Part shown: piece by piece, positions 45,556-53,644 of the stretch
Layout of the letters: the number at the start of each line of letters is the position of its first letter
Position numbering within the stretch: position 1 is the first letter of the stretch
Origin: Azospirillum sp. TSO35-2
GTDB taxonomy: Bacteria > Pseudomonadota > Alphaproteobacteria > Azospirillales > Azospirillaceae
Assembly: GCF_003116095.1 (NCBI RefSeq)
Contig: NZ_LGRA01000022.1
Location: 5,440-69,439, forward strand
DNA: 64,000 nt
Direction: 5' to 3'
Notes under the pieces: generated by a model
Told to the model about the DNA's origin: nothing
Database searches by the model: none
What the model saw: only the letters and a program-made list of their open reading frames with translations
Position numbers and translations under genes: made by a program

Positions 45556-46011
45556 ATGCTCCGCATCTCCAAGAAGCTGATGTTCGCCATCGAGGCGGTC
45601 CTCGACATCGCCTACAACGCGGGGACCGAGCCGGTGCAGTCCGGGGAGATCACCCGCCGCCAGGGCATCCCGAAGCGCTATCTGGAGCAGGTGCTGCAGC
45701 AGCTGGTGCGCGACGGCGTGCTGGCCGGGGTGCGCGGGCCGCGCGGCGGCTACCGGCTGGCGCGCGAGCGGCGGCGGATCACGCTGGGCGAAATCGTCAA
45801 GGTTGTCCGCTCGATGGAAACCGCCACCGACCCGATCGAGGAGCCGGCCGGCTCCATCCTCGGCCACAAGGTCGTGCGCCCGCTGTGGGGCGAGCTGCAG
45901 GAGGAGTGCATGGCCAAGCTCGACACCATCACCATCGAGGATCTGTGCATGCGCGCCCGCAGCGCCGGGGTGGAGAGCGAGACCGAAGACCGCATCGACT
46001 TCACCATCTGA
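45556..46011 (+). CDS. Rrf2-family transcriptional regulator next to cysK
   Basis: A 151-residue Rrf2 regulator. The winged helix covers about residues 1-80: MFAIEAVLDIAYNAG, EITRRQGIPKRYLEQVLQQL, and the wing GVRGPRGGYRLARERRRI. The three closely spaced cysteines that hold an Fe-S cluster in IscR and NsrR are absent; only two separate Cys (EECMAK, DLCMRA) occur. This and the cysK gene 125 bases downstream suggest a CymR-like regulator of cysteine metabolism, which senses O-acetylserine through CysK in Firmicutes. That is an inference. The frame is open far upstream inside the ligase; the start at 45556 follows a GGAG site. Confidence 0.9.
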   Translation: MLRISKKLMFAIEAVLDIAYNAGTEPVQSGEITRRQGIPKRYLEQVLQQLVRDGVLAGVRGPRGGYRLARERRRITLGEIVKVVRSMETATDPIEEPAGSILGHKVVRPLWGELQEECMAKLDTITIEDLCMRARSAGVESETEDRIDFTI

Positions 46012-46056
46012 CCGGGCCCCACGTCCGATCCTGATCCCGTCTGCCCCACTTCCCCT

Positions 46057-46114
46057 TTGACACCCCTGGCGGAGTGGATAAAGCTCAAGTCGGGGTGTTG
46101 AACTCACGTATAAC
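46057..46114 (+). promoter_or_regulatory. Candidate cysK promoter region
   Basis: A perfect -35 hexamer TTGACA (46057-46062) has a possible -10 (ataaag) about 16 bases on, and a second -10-like TATAAC lies at 46109-46114, before the AGAGGTGG ribosome-binding site of cysK. Which pair is used cannot be decided. Confidence 0.4.
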
Positions 46115-46135
46115 ACAAATCCTAGAGGTGGAATC

Positions 46136-47095
<960 letters not shown>

Positions 47096-47108
47096 GCCTC
47101 CCGCCCCC

Positions 47109-47160
47109 CGCCCCCCGCGCCCCGCGCCGGCCAGACCGCCGGTGCGGGGCGCGGGGGGCG
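47109..47160 (+). terminator. 17-bp perfect GC hairpin after cysK
   Basis: CGCCCCCCGCGCCCCGC (47109-47125) and GCGGGGCGCGGGGGGCG (47144-47160) are exact complements around an 18-base loop, 14 bases after the cysK stop. There is no T-run; such a stem would still stall polymerase or protect the mRNA. Confidence 0.65.
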
Positions 47161-47185
47161 TTCCAGGGGAATTCCGGGGCGAAAT

Positions 47186-47214
47186 TTGACGGATTTCGCG
47201 AGATCCGGTAGTGT
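47186..47214 (+). promoter_or_regulatory. Candidate promoter of the gene at 47266
   Basis: TTGACG (47186-47191) and TAGTGT (47209-47214) with a 17-base spacer, 52 bases before the start codon. Confidence 0.5.
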
Positions 47215-47265
47215 ATCCGGACGTTCCTTCGCGTCGTCCGTCCGTGCCCCAGGGGAGTGACCGCC

Positions 47266-48057
47266 ATGGCGGACCTGTCCGTTTCCCAGTCCGTTACCAA
47301 CCTGTCGCAGTCGGCCTTCTCCCAGTTCAAGGGCACGACGAACAAGATCGGGGCCGACGGGGCCAACGCCGATTACCAGACCTTCACGGTCACCAAGTCC
47401 GGCGAGTACAATTTCAAGATCAACGACACCTTCACCAACGTCGACATCGTCAACGACCGGAACGAGGTGGTCACCACCCTGCGGTCGAAGACCGAAGCGA
47501 CGGACGCCAACGCCCGGCTCGGCCCCGGGACCTACCGGGCGGTCGTGTCGCAGGCCAACCGCACGGCGGGCGCCCGCAATTACTCGCTGGACGTCTCGGA
47601 AAAGCAGAACATCGTGATGACCGGCGCCGGCGCGACGCTGAAGGGCACCGCGCGCGCCCCGGAGAACGGCGACACCGGCATCCAGAAGCACACCTTCAAC
47701 GTCGTGCAGGGAGGCACCTTCACCGCCAACCTGACGCTGCCCAACTCGCGCTGGGCGATGATGGACAAGGACGGCAAGGTGGTCGCCTCCAGCGACTCGA
47801 CCAAACCGGACGACCAGGTCAGCTTCCTGAAGAAACCGACCTACAAGATCGATCCCGGGCAATACACCATGGTGCTGGTGCCGCCGTCGAACCTGAAGGC
47901 GCCGACCGATTTCCAGATGAGTTTCGTGCCGCGCGACCCGACGCTGAGCGAGACCGGCACCAGCCAGGAAAGCGCCGTCTCCAAGACCCTGCGCGAACGG
48001 CAGGACCGCCTGCGGCAATGGGCCTCGCAGGCGAGGACGACCAGCACCAAGGCGTGA
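47266..48057 (+). CDS. Hypothetical protein with two beta-sandwich (PPC-like) repeats
   Basis: A 263-residue protein of unknown function. Two consecutive stretches (about residues 25-110 and 125-225) share the layout of bacterial pre-peptidase C-terminal (PPC) beta-sandwich domains: FTVTKSGEYNFKINDTF / VDIVNDRNEVV / LGPGTYRAVVS in the first and FNVVQGGTFTANLTLPN / WAMMDKDGKVV / DPGQYTMVLVPP in the second. The N-terminus is Ser/Gln-rich (MADLSVSQSVTNLSQSAFSQ) and not a normal signal peptide. A basic C-terminal helix follows (LRERQDRLRQWASQAR). A GGGGAG site lies before the ATG at 47266; a GTG at 47257 is in frame. It has its own promoter. Confidence 0.75.
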   Translation: MADLSVSQSVTNLSQSAFSQFKGTTNKIGADGANADYQTFTVTKSGEYNFKINDTFTNVDIVNDRNEVVTTLRSKTEATDANARLGPGTYRAVVSQANRTAGARNYSLDVSEKQNIVMTGAGATLKGTARAPENGDTGIQKHTFNVVQGGTFTANLTLPNSRWAMMDKDGKVVASSDSTKPDDQVSFLKKPTYKIDPGQYTMVLVPPSNLKAPTDFQMSFVPRDPTLSETGTSQESAVSKTLRERQDRLRQWASQARTTSTKA

Positions 48058-48145
48058 TCGTTGCGCGGCGCGGGGCGCCGCGGAATGGAATTCGCACCAA
48101 CGGAATGTTGCCGCAACCGCGCCCCCTTGCGCTATGCTTCGCGCC

Positions 48146-48934
48146 ATGGACTTCACGGACACCCAGCTTCACCGCTATTCCCGCCACATCGTCCTGCCGG
48201 AAGTCGGCGGCGTCGGCCAGGAACGGCTGTTGCATTCCAAGGTTCTGGTCGTCGGTGCCGGCGGCCTGGGCGCACCGCTGCTGCTGTATCTGGCGGCGGC
48301 GGGAGTCGGCACGATCGGCATTGTCGACGACGACACCGTCGACCTGTCGAACCTGCAGCGCCAGGTCATCCATGACGAAAGCTCGATCGGCCGGCCGAAG
48401 GTGGAGAGCGCCGCGGCCCGCATCCACGCCCTCAACCCCGACGTCCGGGTGGAGACGCACCAGACGCGCCTGACCCGCGACAACGCGGCCGACCTGATCG
48501 GCCGCTATGACCTCGTCGCCGACGGCTCGGACAATTTCGCCACCCGCTTCCTGCTGAACGACGCCTGCTTCTTCGCCCGCAAGCCGCTGGTGTCGGCGGC
48601 GATCCTGCGTTTTGACGGCCAGCTGACCACCTTCAAGGCGCATCTCGGCGCGCCGCACCCCTGCTACCGCTGCCTGTTCCCCGAACCGCCGCCGCGCGGG
48701 ACCGTGCCGTCCTGCTCGGAAGGCGGGGTGCTGGGCGCGCTGGCCGGCTTCGTCGGCTCGCTCCAGGCGACCGAGGTGCTGAAGGAACTGCTGAGCCTGG
48801 GCGAAAGCCTGTCGGGCAGCCTGCTGATGATGGACACGCTCTATGCGTCCTATCAGCGCATCACCGTCAAGCGGGATCCCCACTGCCCACTTTGCGGCGA
48901 TCATCCAACGATCCACGACCTCTCCGCCCACTGA
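48146..48934 (+). CDS. MoeB/ThiF-family adenylyltransferase
   Basis: A 262-residue E1-like enzyme (HesA/MoeB/ThiF). It adenylates the C-terminus of a ubiquitin-like sulfur carrier (MoaD or ThiS) before thiolation. The ATP loop is VLVVGAGGLGAPLLLYLAAA (about residues 33-52), with DDDTVDLSNLQRQVIH and the catalytic-region GTVPSCSEGGVLGALAGFVG. Two CxxC pairs, CYRCLF and CPLCGD, bind zinc. It cannot be settled whether MoeB or ThiF is meant. No MoaD- or ThiS-like gene is adjacent; a DsrE-family gene follows 36 bases later and cysK lies upstream. The start at 48146 is preferred over 48134 by family length. Confidence 0.93.
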   Translation: MDFTDTQLHRYSRHIVLPEVGGVGQERLLHSKVLVVGAGGLGAPLLLYLAAAGVGTIGIVDDDTVDLSNLQRQVIHDESSIGRPKVESAAARIHALNPDVRVETHQTRLTRDNAADLIGRYDLVADGSDNFATRFLLNDACFFARKPLVSAAILRFDGQLTTFKAHLGAPHPCYRCLFPEPPPRGTVPSCSEGGVLGALAGFVGSLQATEVLKELLSLGESLSGSLLMMDTLYASYQRITVKRDPHCPLCGDHPTIHDLSAH

Positions 48935-48970
48935 CGGGCGCCAGCAAGAACGACGGGAGGCGGCACCACC

Positions 48971-49423
48971 ATGCCCACCACCATGCCCGACAGCGCGGCC
49001 GGCCTGTCGATCATCCTGTTCGCCGGCGGCTTCGACCGCGTCCATTACGCGCTGGTGATGGCCAGCGCCGCCGCGGCGACCAACCGCAAGGTCACGCTGT
49101 TCTTCACCGGCCGCGCGCTGCGCGCCCTGGTGCACGAGACCGAGCCCGGCGTGCTCGGCTGGCACGACCTCGACCCCGCCGACGACGGCAGCACGCCGGT
49201 GGCGCGCGACCGCTATTTCGCCACCCACGGCCTCGCCACCTTCGAGGAGCTGCTGGGCGCCTGCGTCGCCATGGGCGTCACCGTGATGGCCTGCGAGATG
49301 GGGCTGCGGGCGCTGGGCCTGCCGCCGGGCGTCACGTTGCGCCCCGACGTGCCGGTGGCCACCGGCGGCGTCGTCACCTTCCTGAACGAGGCGCCGAAGG
49401 GCGGCGCCATGCTGTTCGTCTGA
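48971..49423 (+). CDS. DsrE-family protein
   Basis: A 150-residue protein of the DsrE/DsrF-like fold, a family linked to sulfur relay and peroxiredoxin-like roles. The N-terminal strand and nucleotide-like loop are LSIILFAGGFDRVHYALVMA (about residues 12-31), then KVTLFFTGRALRALV, and a conserved Cys in VTVMACEMGLRAL. It ends VVTFLNEAPKGGAMLFV. It starts after a GGGAGG site and follows the MoeB/ThiF-like gene by 36 bases, likely in one operon. Together they suggest handling of activated sulfur, but the acceptor is unknown. Confidence 0.88.
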   Translation: MPTTMPDSAAGLSIILFAGGFDRVHYALVMASAAAATNRKVTLFFTGRALRALVHETEPGVLGWHDLDPADDGSTPVARDRYFATHGLATFEELLGACVAMGVTVMACEMGLRALGLPPGVTLRPDVPVATGGVVTFLNEAPKGGAMLFV

Positions 49424-49449
49424 CCCTTCCACCCGGTACTTGAGAGCGC

Positions 49450-49707
49450 ATGACCGACAACCGCGACATCCTCGACCTCGCCAACCGCTTCGAGTCGATC
49501 GCCACCGACGGGTTCGAGGGGCGGCCCTACCGGCCGGCGCTGGACGAGCTTGCCCGCGGCTTGCGGGCGCAGGCCGGGGTGGCGCCGCGCGTCGCCCACG
49601 CGCTGGGCGTGATGATCCGGCTGATCGGCGAGAGCGACCCGCAAGGCCGCTTCGCCGCCAAGACCGCCATCCTGCGCGAGGCGGTGGCGCTGCTGGGCGA
49701 GGGCTGA
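49450..49707 (+). CDS. Small helical hypothetical protein
   Basis: An 85-residue, all-helical protein I do not recognise. It begins MTDNRDILDLANRFESIATD and continues with amphipathic helices (PALDELARGLRAQAG, HALGVMIRLIGES, RFAAKTAILREAVALLGEG). No Cys, signal or membrane segment. It starts 26 bases after the DsrE-family gene in the same direction, and so may be the third gene of that operon. Confidence 0.65.
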   Translation: MTDNRDILDLANRFESIATDGFEGRPYRPALDELARGLRAQAGVAPRVAHALGVMIRLIGESDPQGRFAAKTAILREAVALLGEG

Positions 49708-49728
49708 ATCAGGCGCAAGCCAGCCATG

Positions 49729-49755
49729 CGTCACGCCCGCGGTGACTGCCCCGTC
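49729..49755 (+). promoter_or_regulatory. ECF41-type sigma factor promoter
   Basis: CGTCACG (49729-49735), 16 bases, then CGTC (49752-49755). The published ECF41 consensus is TGTCACA-N16-CGTC, so this fits 5 of 7 at -35, the full -10 and the spacing. It sits directly before the carboxymuconolactone decarboxylase gene, the typical ECF41 target. Confidence 0.65.
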
Positions 49756-49791
49756 ATGGGGGCGATGACACCCAACGCAAGGATGCACAGC

Positions 49792-50250
49792 ATGGCCTTC
49801 CGCCTGACCATCGCCAACGACGCCCCCGCCCTCTACGGCGCGATGCACGCCGTCACCAAGGCCATCCGCGCCAGCGGCCTGCCGACCGGCCTGATCCATC
49901 TGGTCGATCTGCGCGTGTCGCAGATCAACGGCTGCAGCTTCTGCATCGACATGCACGGCAAGGAGGCCCGCCACGGCGGCGACAGCGAGGCGCGCATCGC
50001 CGCCGTCGCCGACTGGGAGCGGTCCGACCTGTTCCTGCCCGACGAGCGCGCCGCCTTCGCCTGGGCCGAGGCGCTGACCCGCAGCCGGCACGACCGCATC
50101 GACGCGGCGCACCGCGAGCTGCAGCGGCATTTCGACACCGCTCAGATCGCCGCGCTGACGGTGGCGGTGGCGCAGATCAACGCCTGGAACCGCGTCGGCA
50201 TCGCCCAGCACCTGGATGCGACCGCCGAAGCCGCCGGCGCGGCCGCATGA
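49792..50250 (+). CDS. Carboxymuconolactone decarboxylase / AhpD-like protein (ECF41 partner)
   Basis: A 152-residue protein of the carboxymuconolactone decarboxylase/alkylhydroperoxidase D family. The redox CxxC appears as NGCSFCIDMHGKEAR (about residues 43-57), with the conserved His after it. Such proteins reduce peroxides or act on lactones. The ATG at 49792 has an AAGGA ribosome-binding site 8 bases upstream and lies downstream of the ECF41-type promoter; the in-frame ATG at 49765 would be too close to the -10 box. The stop overlaps the sigma factor start by four bases, the classical ECF41 arrangement with a COE partner gene. Confidence 0.9.
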   Translation: MAFRLTIANDAPALYGAMHAVTKAIRASGLPTGLIHLVDLRVSQINGCSFCIDMHGKEARHGGDSEARIAAVADWERSDLFLPDERAAFAWAEALTRSRHDRIDAAHRELQRHFDTAQIAALTVAVAQINAWNRVGIAQHLDATAEAAGAAA

Positions 50251-51182
50251 CCATGCTGACCGATTCGGCGGCCGACTCCCTGGCCAACGCGCGGACCGAC
50301 TCGCTGGACCTCTTCGCCGGCGAACGGCCGAGGCTGCGCGCGCTCGCCTACCGGCTGCTCGGATCGGTCGCGGAAGCCGAGGACACGCTGCAGGACGCCT
50401 GGCTGCGCTGGAGCGCGGTGGTGCCCGGCAGCGTCGACTCGGCCGCCGCCTTCCTGACCACCTTGGTGACCCGGCTGGCGCTGGACCGCCTGCGCTCCGC
50501 CCGGCTGACGCGGGAGCGCTATTACGGCCTGTGGCTGCCCGAACCGGAGGTGGCCGGCTGGACCGAGGCCGCGGACGGCGACGCGGCCGGCGAGGGCTGG
50601 TCGGTGCCGATGGCGATGCTGCTGCTGCTGGAACGGCTGGCGCCGGACCAGCGGGCGGTGTTCGTCCTGCGCGAGGCGATGGACCTCGACTACGCCGAGA
50701 TCGCGGCGACGCTCGGCAAGTCGGTGGAGGCCTGCCGCCAGATCATGCGCCGCGCCCGCGCCCGCCTGGACGATCCCGCCCCTTCCCGCGCCGACGACGC
50801 GGCGGGGCGCCGTCTGGCCGACGCCTTCGCCGAGGCCAGCGTCCGGCGCGACTACGCCGCCATTGTCGCGCTGCTGGCCGACGACGCCCAGTGGCTGAGC
50901 GACGGCGGCGGCATGGTGCGGACGGCGGTCAACCCGCTCCACGGCGCCGACCGCATCGCCCGCTTCCTGCTGGGCGTCCAGCGCAAGCGGGGCGTCAGCT
51001 TCGGCTTCGTCCCGGTGCGGGTGAATGGCGGGCCGGGGTTCCTGACCCAACTGGGCGGGTCGTTCCGCAGCGTGCTGGCGTTCGACATCGCCGACGGCCG
51101 CATCCGCCGCGTCTACCAGATCGCCAACCCCGACAAGCTGGGCCACGTCGCCACGATCACCGGGGTGGCGTCGGGCGGCTAG
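50247..51182 (+). CDS. ECF41-type RNA polymerase sigma factor (SigJ-like)
   Basis: A 311-residue extracytoplasmic-function sigma factor with a built-in regulatory domain. Sigma2 is about residues 22-90 (LRALAYRLLGSVAEAEDTLQ, then DAWLRW), the linker carries WLPEP near residue 95, and sigma4 is about 120-172 (ERLAPDQRAVFVLREAMDLD). A SnoaL-like C-terminal extension (about 185-311) holds SDGGGM and ends near NPDKL. WLPEP, DGGG and NPDKL are the hallmarks of ECF41, in which the C-terminal domain replaces an anti-sigma factor. It overlaps its partner gene by four bases and probably activates the promoter at 49729. Confidence 0.93.
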   Translation: MTMLTDSAADSLANARTDSLDLFAGERPRLRALAYRLLGSVAEAEDTLQDAWLRWSAVVPGSVDSAAAFLTTLVTRLALDRLRSARLTRERYYGLWLPEPEVAGWTEAADGDAAGEGWSVPMAMLLLLERLAPDQRAVFVLREAMDLDYAEIAATLGKSVEACRQIMRRARARLDDPAPSRADDAAGRRLADAFAEASVRRDYAAIVALLADDAQWLSDGGGMVRTAVNPLHGADRIARFLLGVQRKRGVSFGFVPVRVNGGPGFLTQLGGSFRSVLAFDIADGRIRRVYQIANPDKLGHVATITGVASGG

Positions 51183-51556
51183 CCGGCCGCTTCGTCCAGC
51201 CAGCGGTCGAGGGCGGCAAGGTCGAGCGGGCGCGGCAGCACCGGGAAGGGGCCGTCGTCCTGGCAGGCGGCGCCGGTCATCAGGATGCGCGTCTGCGGGT
51301 AGAGCATGGCGGCGAGCGCCGCGGCGCGGTCGCCGGCGTCGCCTTCGCGTTCCAGCGGCAGCAGCGCCACCACCGGCGCCTCGTTGCCGATGAGGGTGAG
51401 CGCGTCCAGCGCGTCGGCGGTCTGCGAAACCTGGAAGCCGCGGCCGGCCAGATGGCTGGCCAGCGCCTCGCGCCGTGTCGGGTCGGTGTCGGCGATCACC
51501 GCCCGCCGCCCGCCGTAGCCCGGCGACCGGATGTCGGCATCGATGCTGAACGCCAC
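51179..51556 (-). CDS. Degenerate receiver-domain protein
   Basis: A 125-residue protein with the receiver fold but altered catalytic residues. The acidic pocket remains as AVIADTDPTRREALASHL, and the Thr as ILMTGA, but the phospho-acceptor Asp is replaced by Pro (VVALLPLEREG where LLD is expected) and the Lys by Arg (VLPRPLD). It should not be phosphorylated in the normal way and may act as a constitutive or protein-binding pseudo-receiver. No output domain. The stop overlaps the convergent sigma factor stop by four bases. Confidence 0.8.
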   Translation of the reverse strand: MAFSIDADIRSPGYGGRRAVIADTDPTRREALASHLAGRGFQVSQTADALDALTLIGNEAPVVALLPLEREGDAGDRAAALAAMLYPQTRILMTGAACQDDGPFPVLPRPLDLAALDRWLDEAAG

Positions 51557-51632
51557 GGCTTTCCTCCGTCCATCATGGTCTTGTCATGGACGGGCGGAGT
51601 ATGCGGGCGGGTGAACGGGATGTAAACGGCGG

Positions 51633-52310
51633 CTACCCCCGGTTCGACCTTCGTCGAATACGGACGACTTCGCCCGTGTGCATCAGCGCCAGCATCGGCA
51701 GGTCGCTGGGGTGGTTGCCGTAGCCCCAGGTGGCGGTGACCGGGCCGTTGCCGGCGATCCAGGCGCCGACCCGTTCGGCCTTGTCGCGCCGCACGCAGTT
51801 CGCGGTGCTGAGCCGCCCGGTCAGCGCGCCGTCCACCACCTCCATCCCGGTGGCGAGCAGGTCGTCCACCCCCAGCCCGCGCAGCAGCGCCGGCATGTAG
51901 AGGTCGAGCGCGCCGGTGGCGATCACCACCCGGCGACCCTGCCGGCGGTGGGCCTTCAGCACCTCCAGCATCGGCTGGTGCCAGCGGACGCGCGGGATCA
52001 TCCGCTCCGCCGCGGCCAGCGCGTCGGCGACCGGCAGCCCGCGCAGGGTGCGCTTCAGGAAGATCGCCTTGACCGAACCGGGAAAGTCGCAGCCGGGACC
52101 CCGGCCGCGCAGATGGCGGTGCAGCCCCGAACGGATGGCGTCGGCCAGCGCCAGGGCGGCGCGGCGACGGCCGATCACCTCGCCGACGAACATCGGCAGG
52201 CTGTCGCCGTGGATCAGGGTTCCATCGAAATCGAAGAAGGCGACTCCGGCCGGCCCGTCGGCGGGTATCGGGAGGGCGGGGTCGGGCGTCGGGGCGGGCG
52301 TGGTCTGCAT
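51633..52310 (-). CDS. HAD-IB family hydrolase
   Basis: A 225-residue haloacid dehalogenase-like phosphatase of subfamily IB (SerB/phosphoserine phosphatase-like). Motif I is VAFFDFDGTLIHGDS (about residues 23-37, nucleophile Asp), motif II is VVIATGALDLYMP with Thr, motif III is the Lys in CVRRDKAERVGAW, and motif IV is WGYGNHPSDLPMLAL, where the first acidic residue is Asn but the second is Asp. Family substrates include phosphoserine and phospholipid intermediates. A Pro-rich N-terminus precedes the domain. It is preceded on the same strand by a small coiled-coil gene 58 bases away. Confidence 0.88.
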   Translation of the reverse strand: MQTTPAPTPDPALPIPADGPAGVAFFDFDGTLIHGDSLPMFVGEVIGRRRAALALADAIRSGLHRHLRGRGPGCDFPGSVKAIFLKRTLRGLPVADALAAAERMIPRVRWHQPMLEVLKAHRRQGRRVVIATGALDLYMPALLRGLGVDDLLATGMEVVDGALTGRLSTANCVRRDKAERVGAWIAGNGPVTATWGYGNHPSDLPMLALMHTGEVVRIRRRSNRG

Positions 52311-52368
52311 GAACCCGTTTATCCGGCCGCGGCGGTCCGGCGGGCAAGGCTTTTCACCGGCGGACCGC

Positions 52369-52659
52369 TCAGTGCAGCATCGGCCCGCAGGGAGCCTCGA
52401 AGGACGGTTCGTCCTCCGGCCCGCCGTCGGCGGTCTCCTCTTCCCCCAACTGGGCCAGCAGGTCGCCGGAGGCTTCCTCCAGCCCGGCCTTCACGGCGAT
52501 CAGCAGGTTGATGATCTCGCCATTGTCCTGTTCCAGGCCGCGGACCCGCTCTTCCAGGCGGTCGATGCGGTTGAGCAGCAGCTCGGACAGGCGGTCCAAG
52601 CGGGCGAGCACGGGGTCGACACGGGGGTCGACGGGGCGGTCGTCTTGGCGGTCGTCCAT
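52369..52659 (-). CDS. Small coiled-coil hypothetical protein
   Basis: A 96-residue acidic protein without a recognised family. Residues about 12-65 form a likely coiled coil (LARLDRLSELLLNRIDRLEE, then RVRGLEQDNGEIINLLIAVK). The C-terminus is Glu/Pro/Gly-rich with a single Cys. The first 15 residues are rich in Asp and Arg. It sits upstream of the HAD gene in the same direction. Function unknown. Confidence 0.65.
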   Translation of the reverse strand: MDDRQDDRPVDPRVDPVLARLDRLSELLLNRIDRLEERVRGLEQDNGEIINLLIAVKAGLEEASGDLLAQLGEEETADGGPEDEPSFEAPCGPMLH

Positions 52660-52853
52660 GGGGGGCCGGTTCCGGTCAGTGAGGTTGCTCCTCGGCTAAC
52701 CTTGGCTCGCCGGGGCGCAAGGTCCAGCCCGGCACCCGATGCACCCCACAAGCGATGGGTGCATGACCCGCCCGTCGATCCCGCGACGATTCCGGAGAGT
52801 GTCGCAACAGCCGACACCTCTTGTGCGCAATCAGCAGGTCGGTCCGCGTAATG

Positions 52854-53285
52854 TTAAGACTCGGACTTGTCGCTGCGGCGGGTGCGCGGAACACCGTACA
52901 GTTCAAGCCGGTGTCCGATCAGGTCATAGCCCAGTTCCCGCGCAATCGTTTCCTTCAACCGCTCCATCTCATCATTGATGAACTCGATGACTTCACCGGA
53001 GTCGACGTCGATCAGATGATGGTGATGATCGGTCCTCGTCTCTTCGTAACGGGCGCGGCCGTCGCCGAAATCGAGTCGGTCGATGACGTGCGCCTCTTCG
53101 AACAGGCGCATGGTGCGGTAGACCGTGGCGATGGAAATGCGCGGGTCGATGGCGGAGGCGCGACGGTGCACCTCCTCCACATCGGGGTGGTCCGTGGCCT
53201 CCGACAGCACGCGCGAGATCACGCGCCGCTGGTCGGTCATCTTCAACCCCTTCTTCACGCACAGTTCTTCGAGGCGCGAGGGCAT
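52854..53285 (-). CDS. fur: Fur-family regulator (alphaproteobacterial Fur/Mur type)
   Basis: A 143-residue metal-responsive repressor. The winged helix is about residues 1-82 (KMTDQRRVISRVLSEATDHP, PRISIATVYRTMRLFEE). The dimerisation and metal-binding part contains the His cluster TRTDHHHHLIDVDSGEVIEF, but the CxxC pair that binds structural Zn in E. coli Fur is replaced by Asp and Ser, as in alphaproteobacterial Fur/Mur. Those proteins respond to manganese or iron. The start is 53285 (53291 is also possible), after an AGGGGA site. It stands alone, divergent from the CBS-domain kinase. Confidence 0.93.
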   Translation of the reverse strand: MPSRLEELCVKKGLKMTDQRRVISRVLSEATDHPDVEEVHRRASAIDPRISIATVYRTMRLFEEAHVIDRLDFGDGRARYEETRTDHHHHLIDVDSGEVIEFINDEMERLKETIARELGYDLIGHRLELYGVPRTRRSDKSES

Positions 53286-53644
53286 GGACATCCCCTGTGA
53301 TCCTGATCTTTGACAAGGGGCGGGTGTTCGCCCTGTCGGTCTCCCTGGCAATCGGGGCGCGCGGCGGTCAAACGCATGGCGGACAACGCCTTGGCGACCG
53401 GCCGGGGGTGCCCCGAATATCCGACCATCATACTGTGTTTCGGACGCATTCTCAAACGCCCGCGTCGCCCCGCGGCCCCCTGGCGGTGCGAATGCCCTAG
53501 GGCATAGGCCTTTGGTAATGCCTGAAGAATCGGCGTGGAAACCAATTGCTCATAATCCGCTGCTAGGTTTGACGGTCAGCGCCACGCGTCCGCGACCGGC
53601 GCGCCGATGGCCAGCGCCGATGAACAGGGAGGGGTTGAGACGCC
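53286..53644. other. Divergent region between fur and the CBS-domain kinase
   Basis: A 359-base gap between divergent genes. It contains a perfect 14-bp palindrome at 53492-53505 and AT-rich promoter-like DNA at about 53510-53575 (including cataatcc). No gene is seen. Confidence 0.5.
53492..53505. promoter_or_regulatory. Perfect 14-bp palindrome ATGCCCTAGGGCAT
   Basis: ATGCCCT and AGGGCAT are exact complements with no spacer, between the divergent fur and histidine kinase genes, about 140 bases before the kinase start. A candidate operator; it does not look like a known alphaproteobacterial Fur box. Confidence 0.45.
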
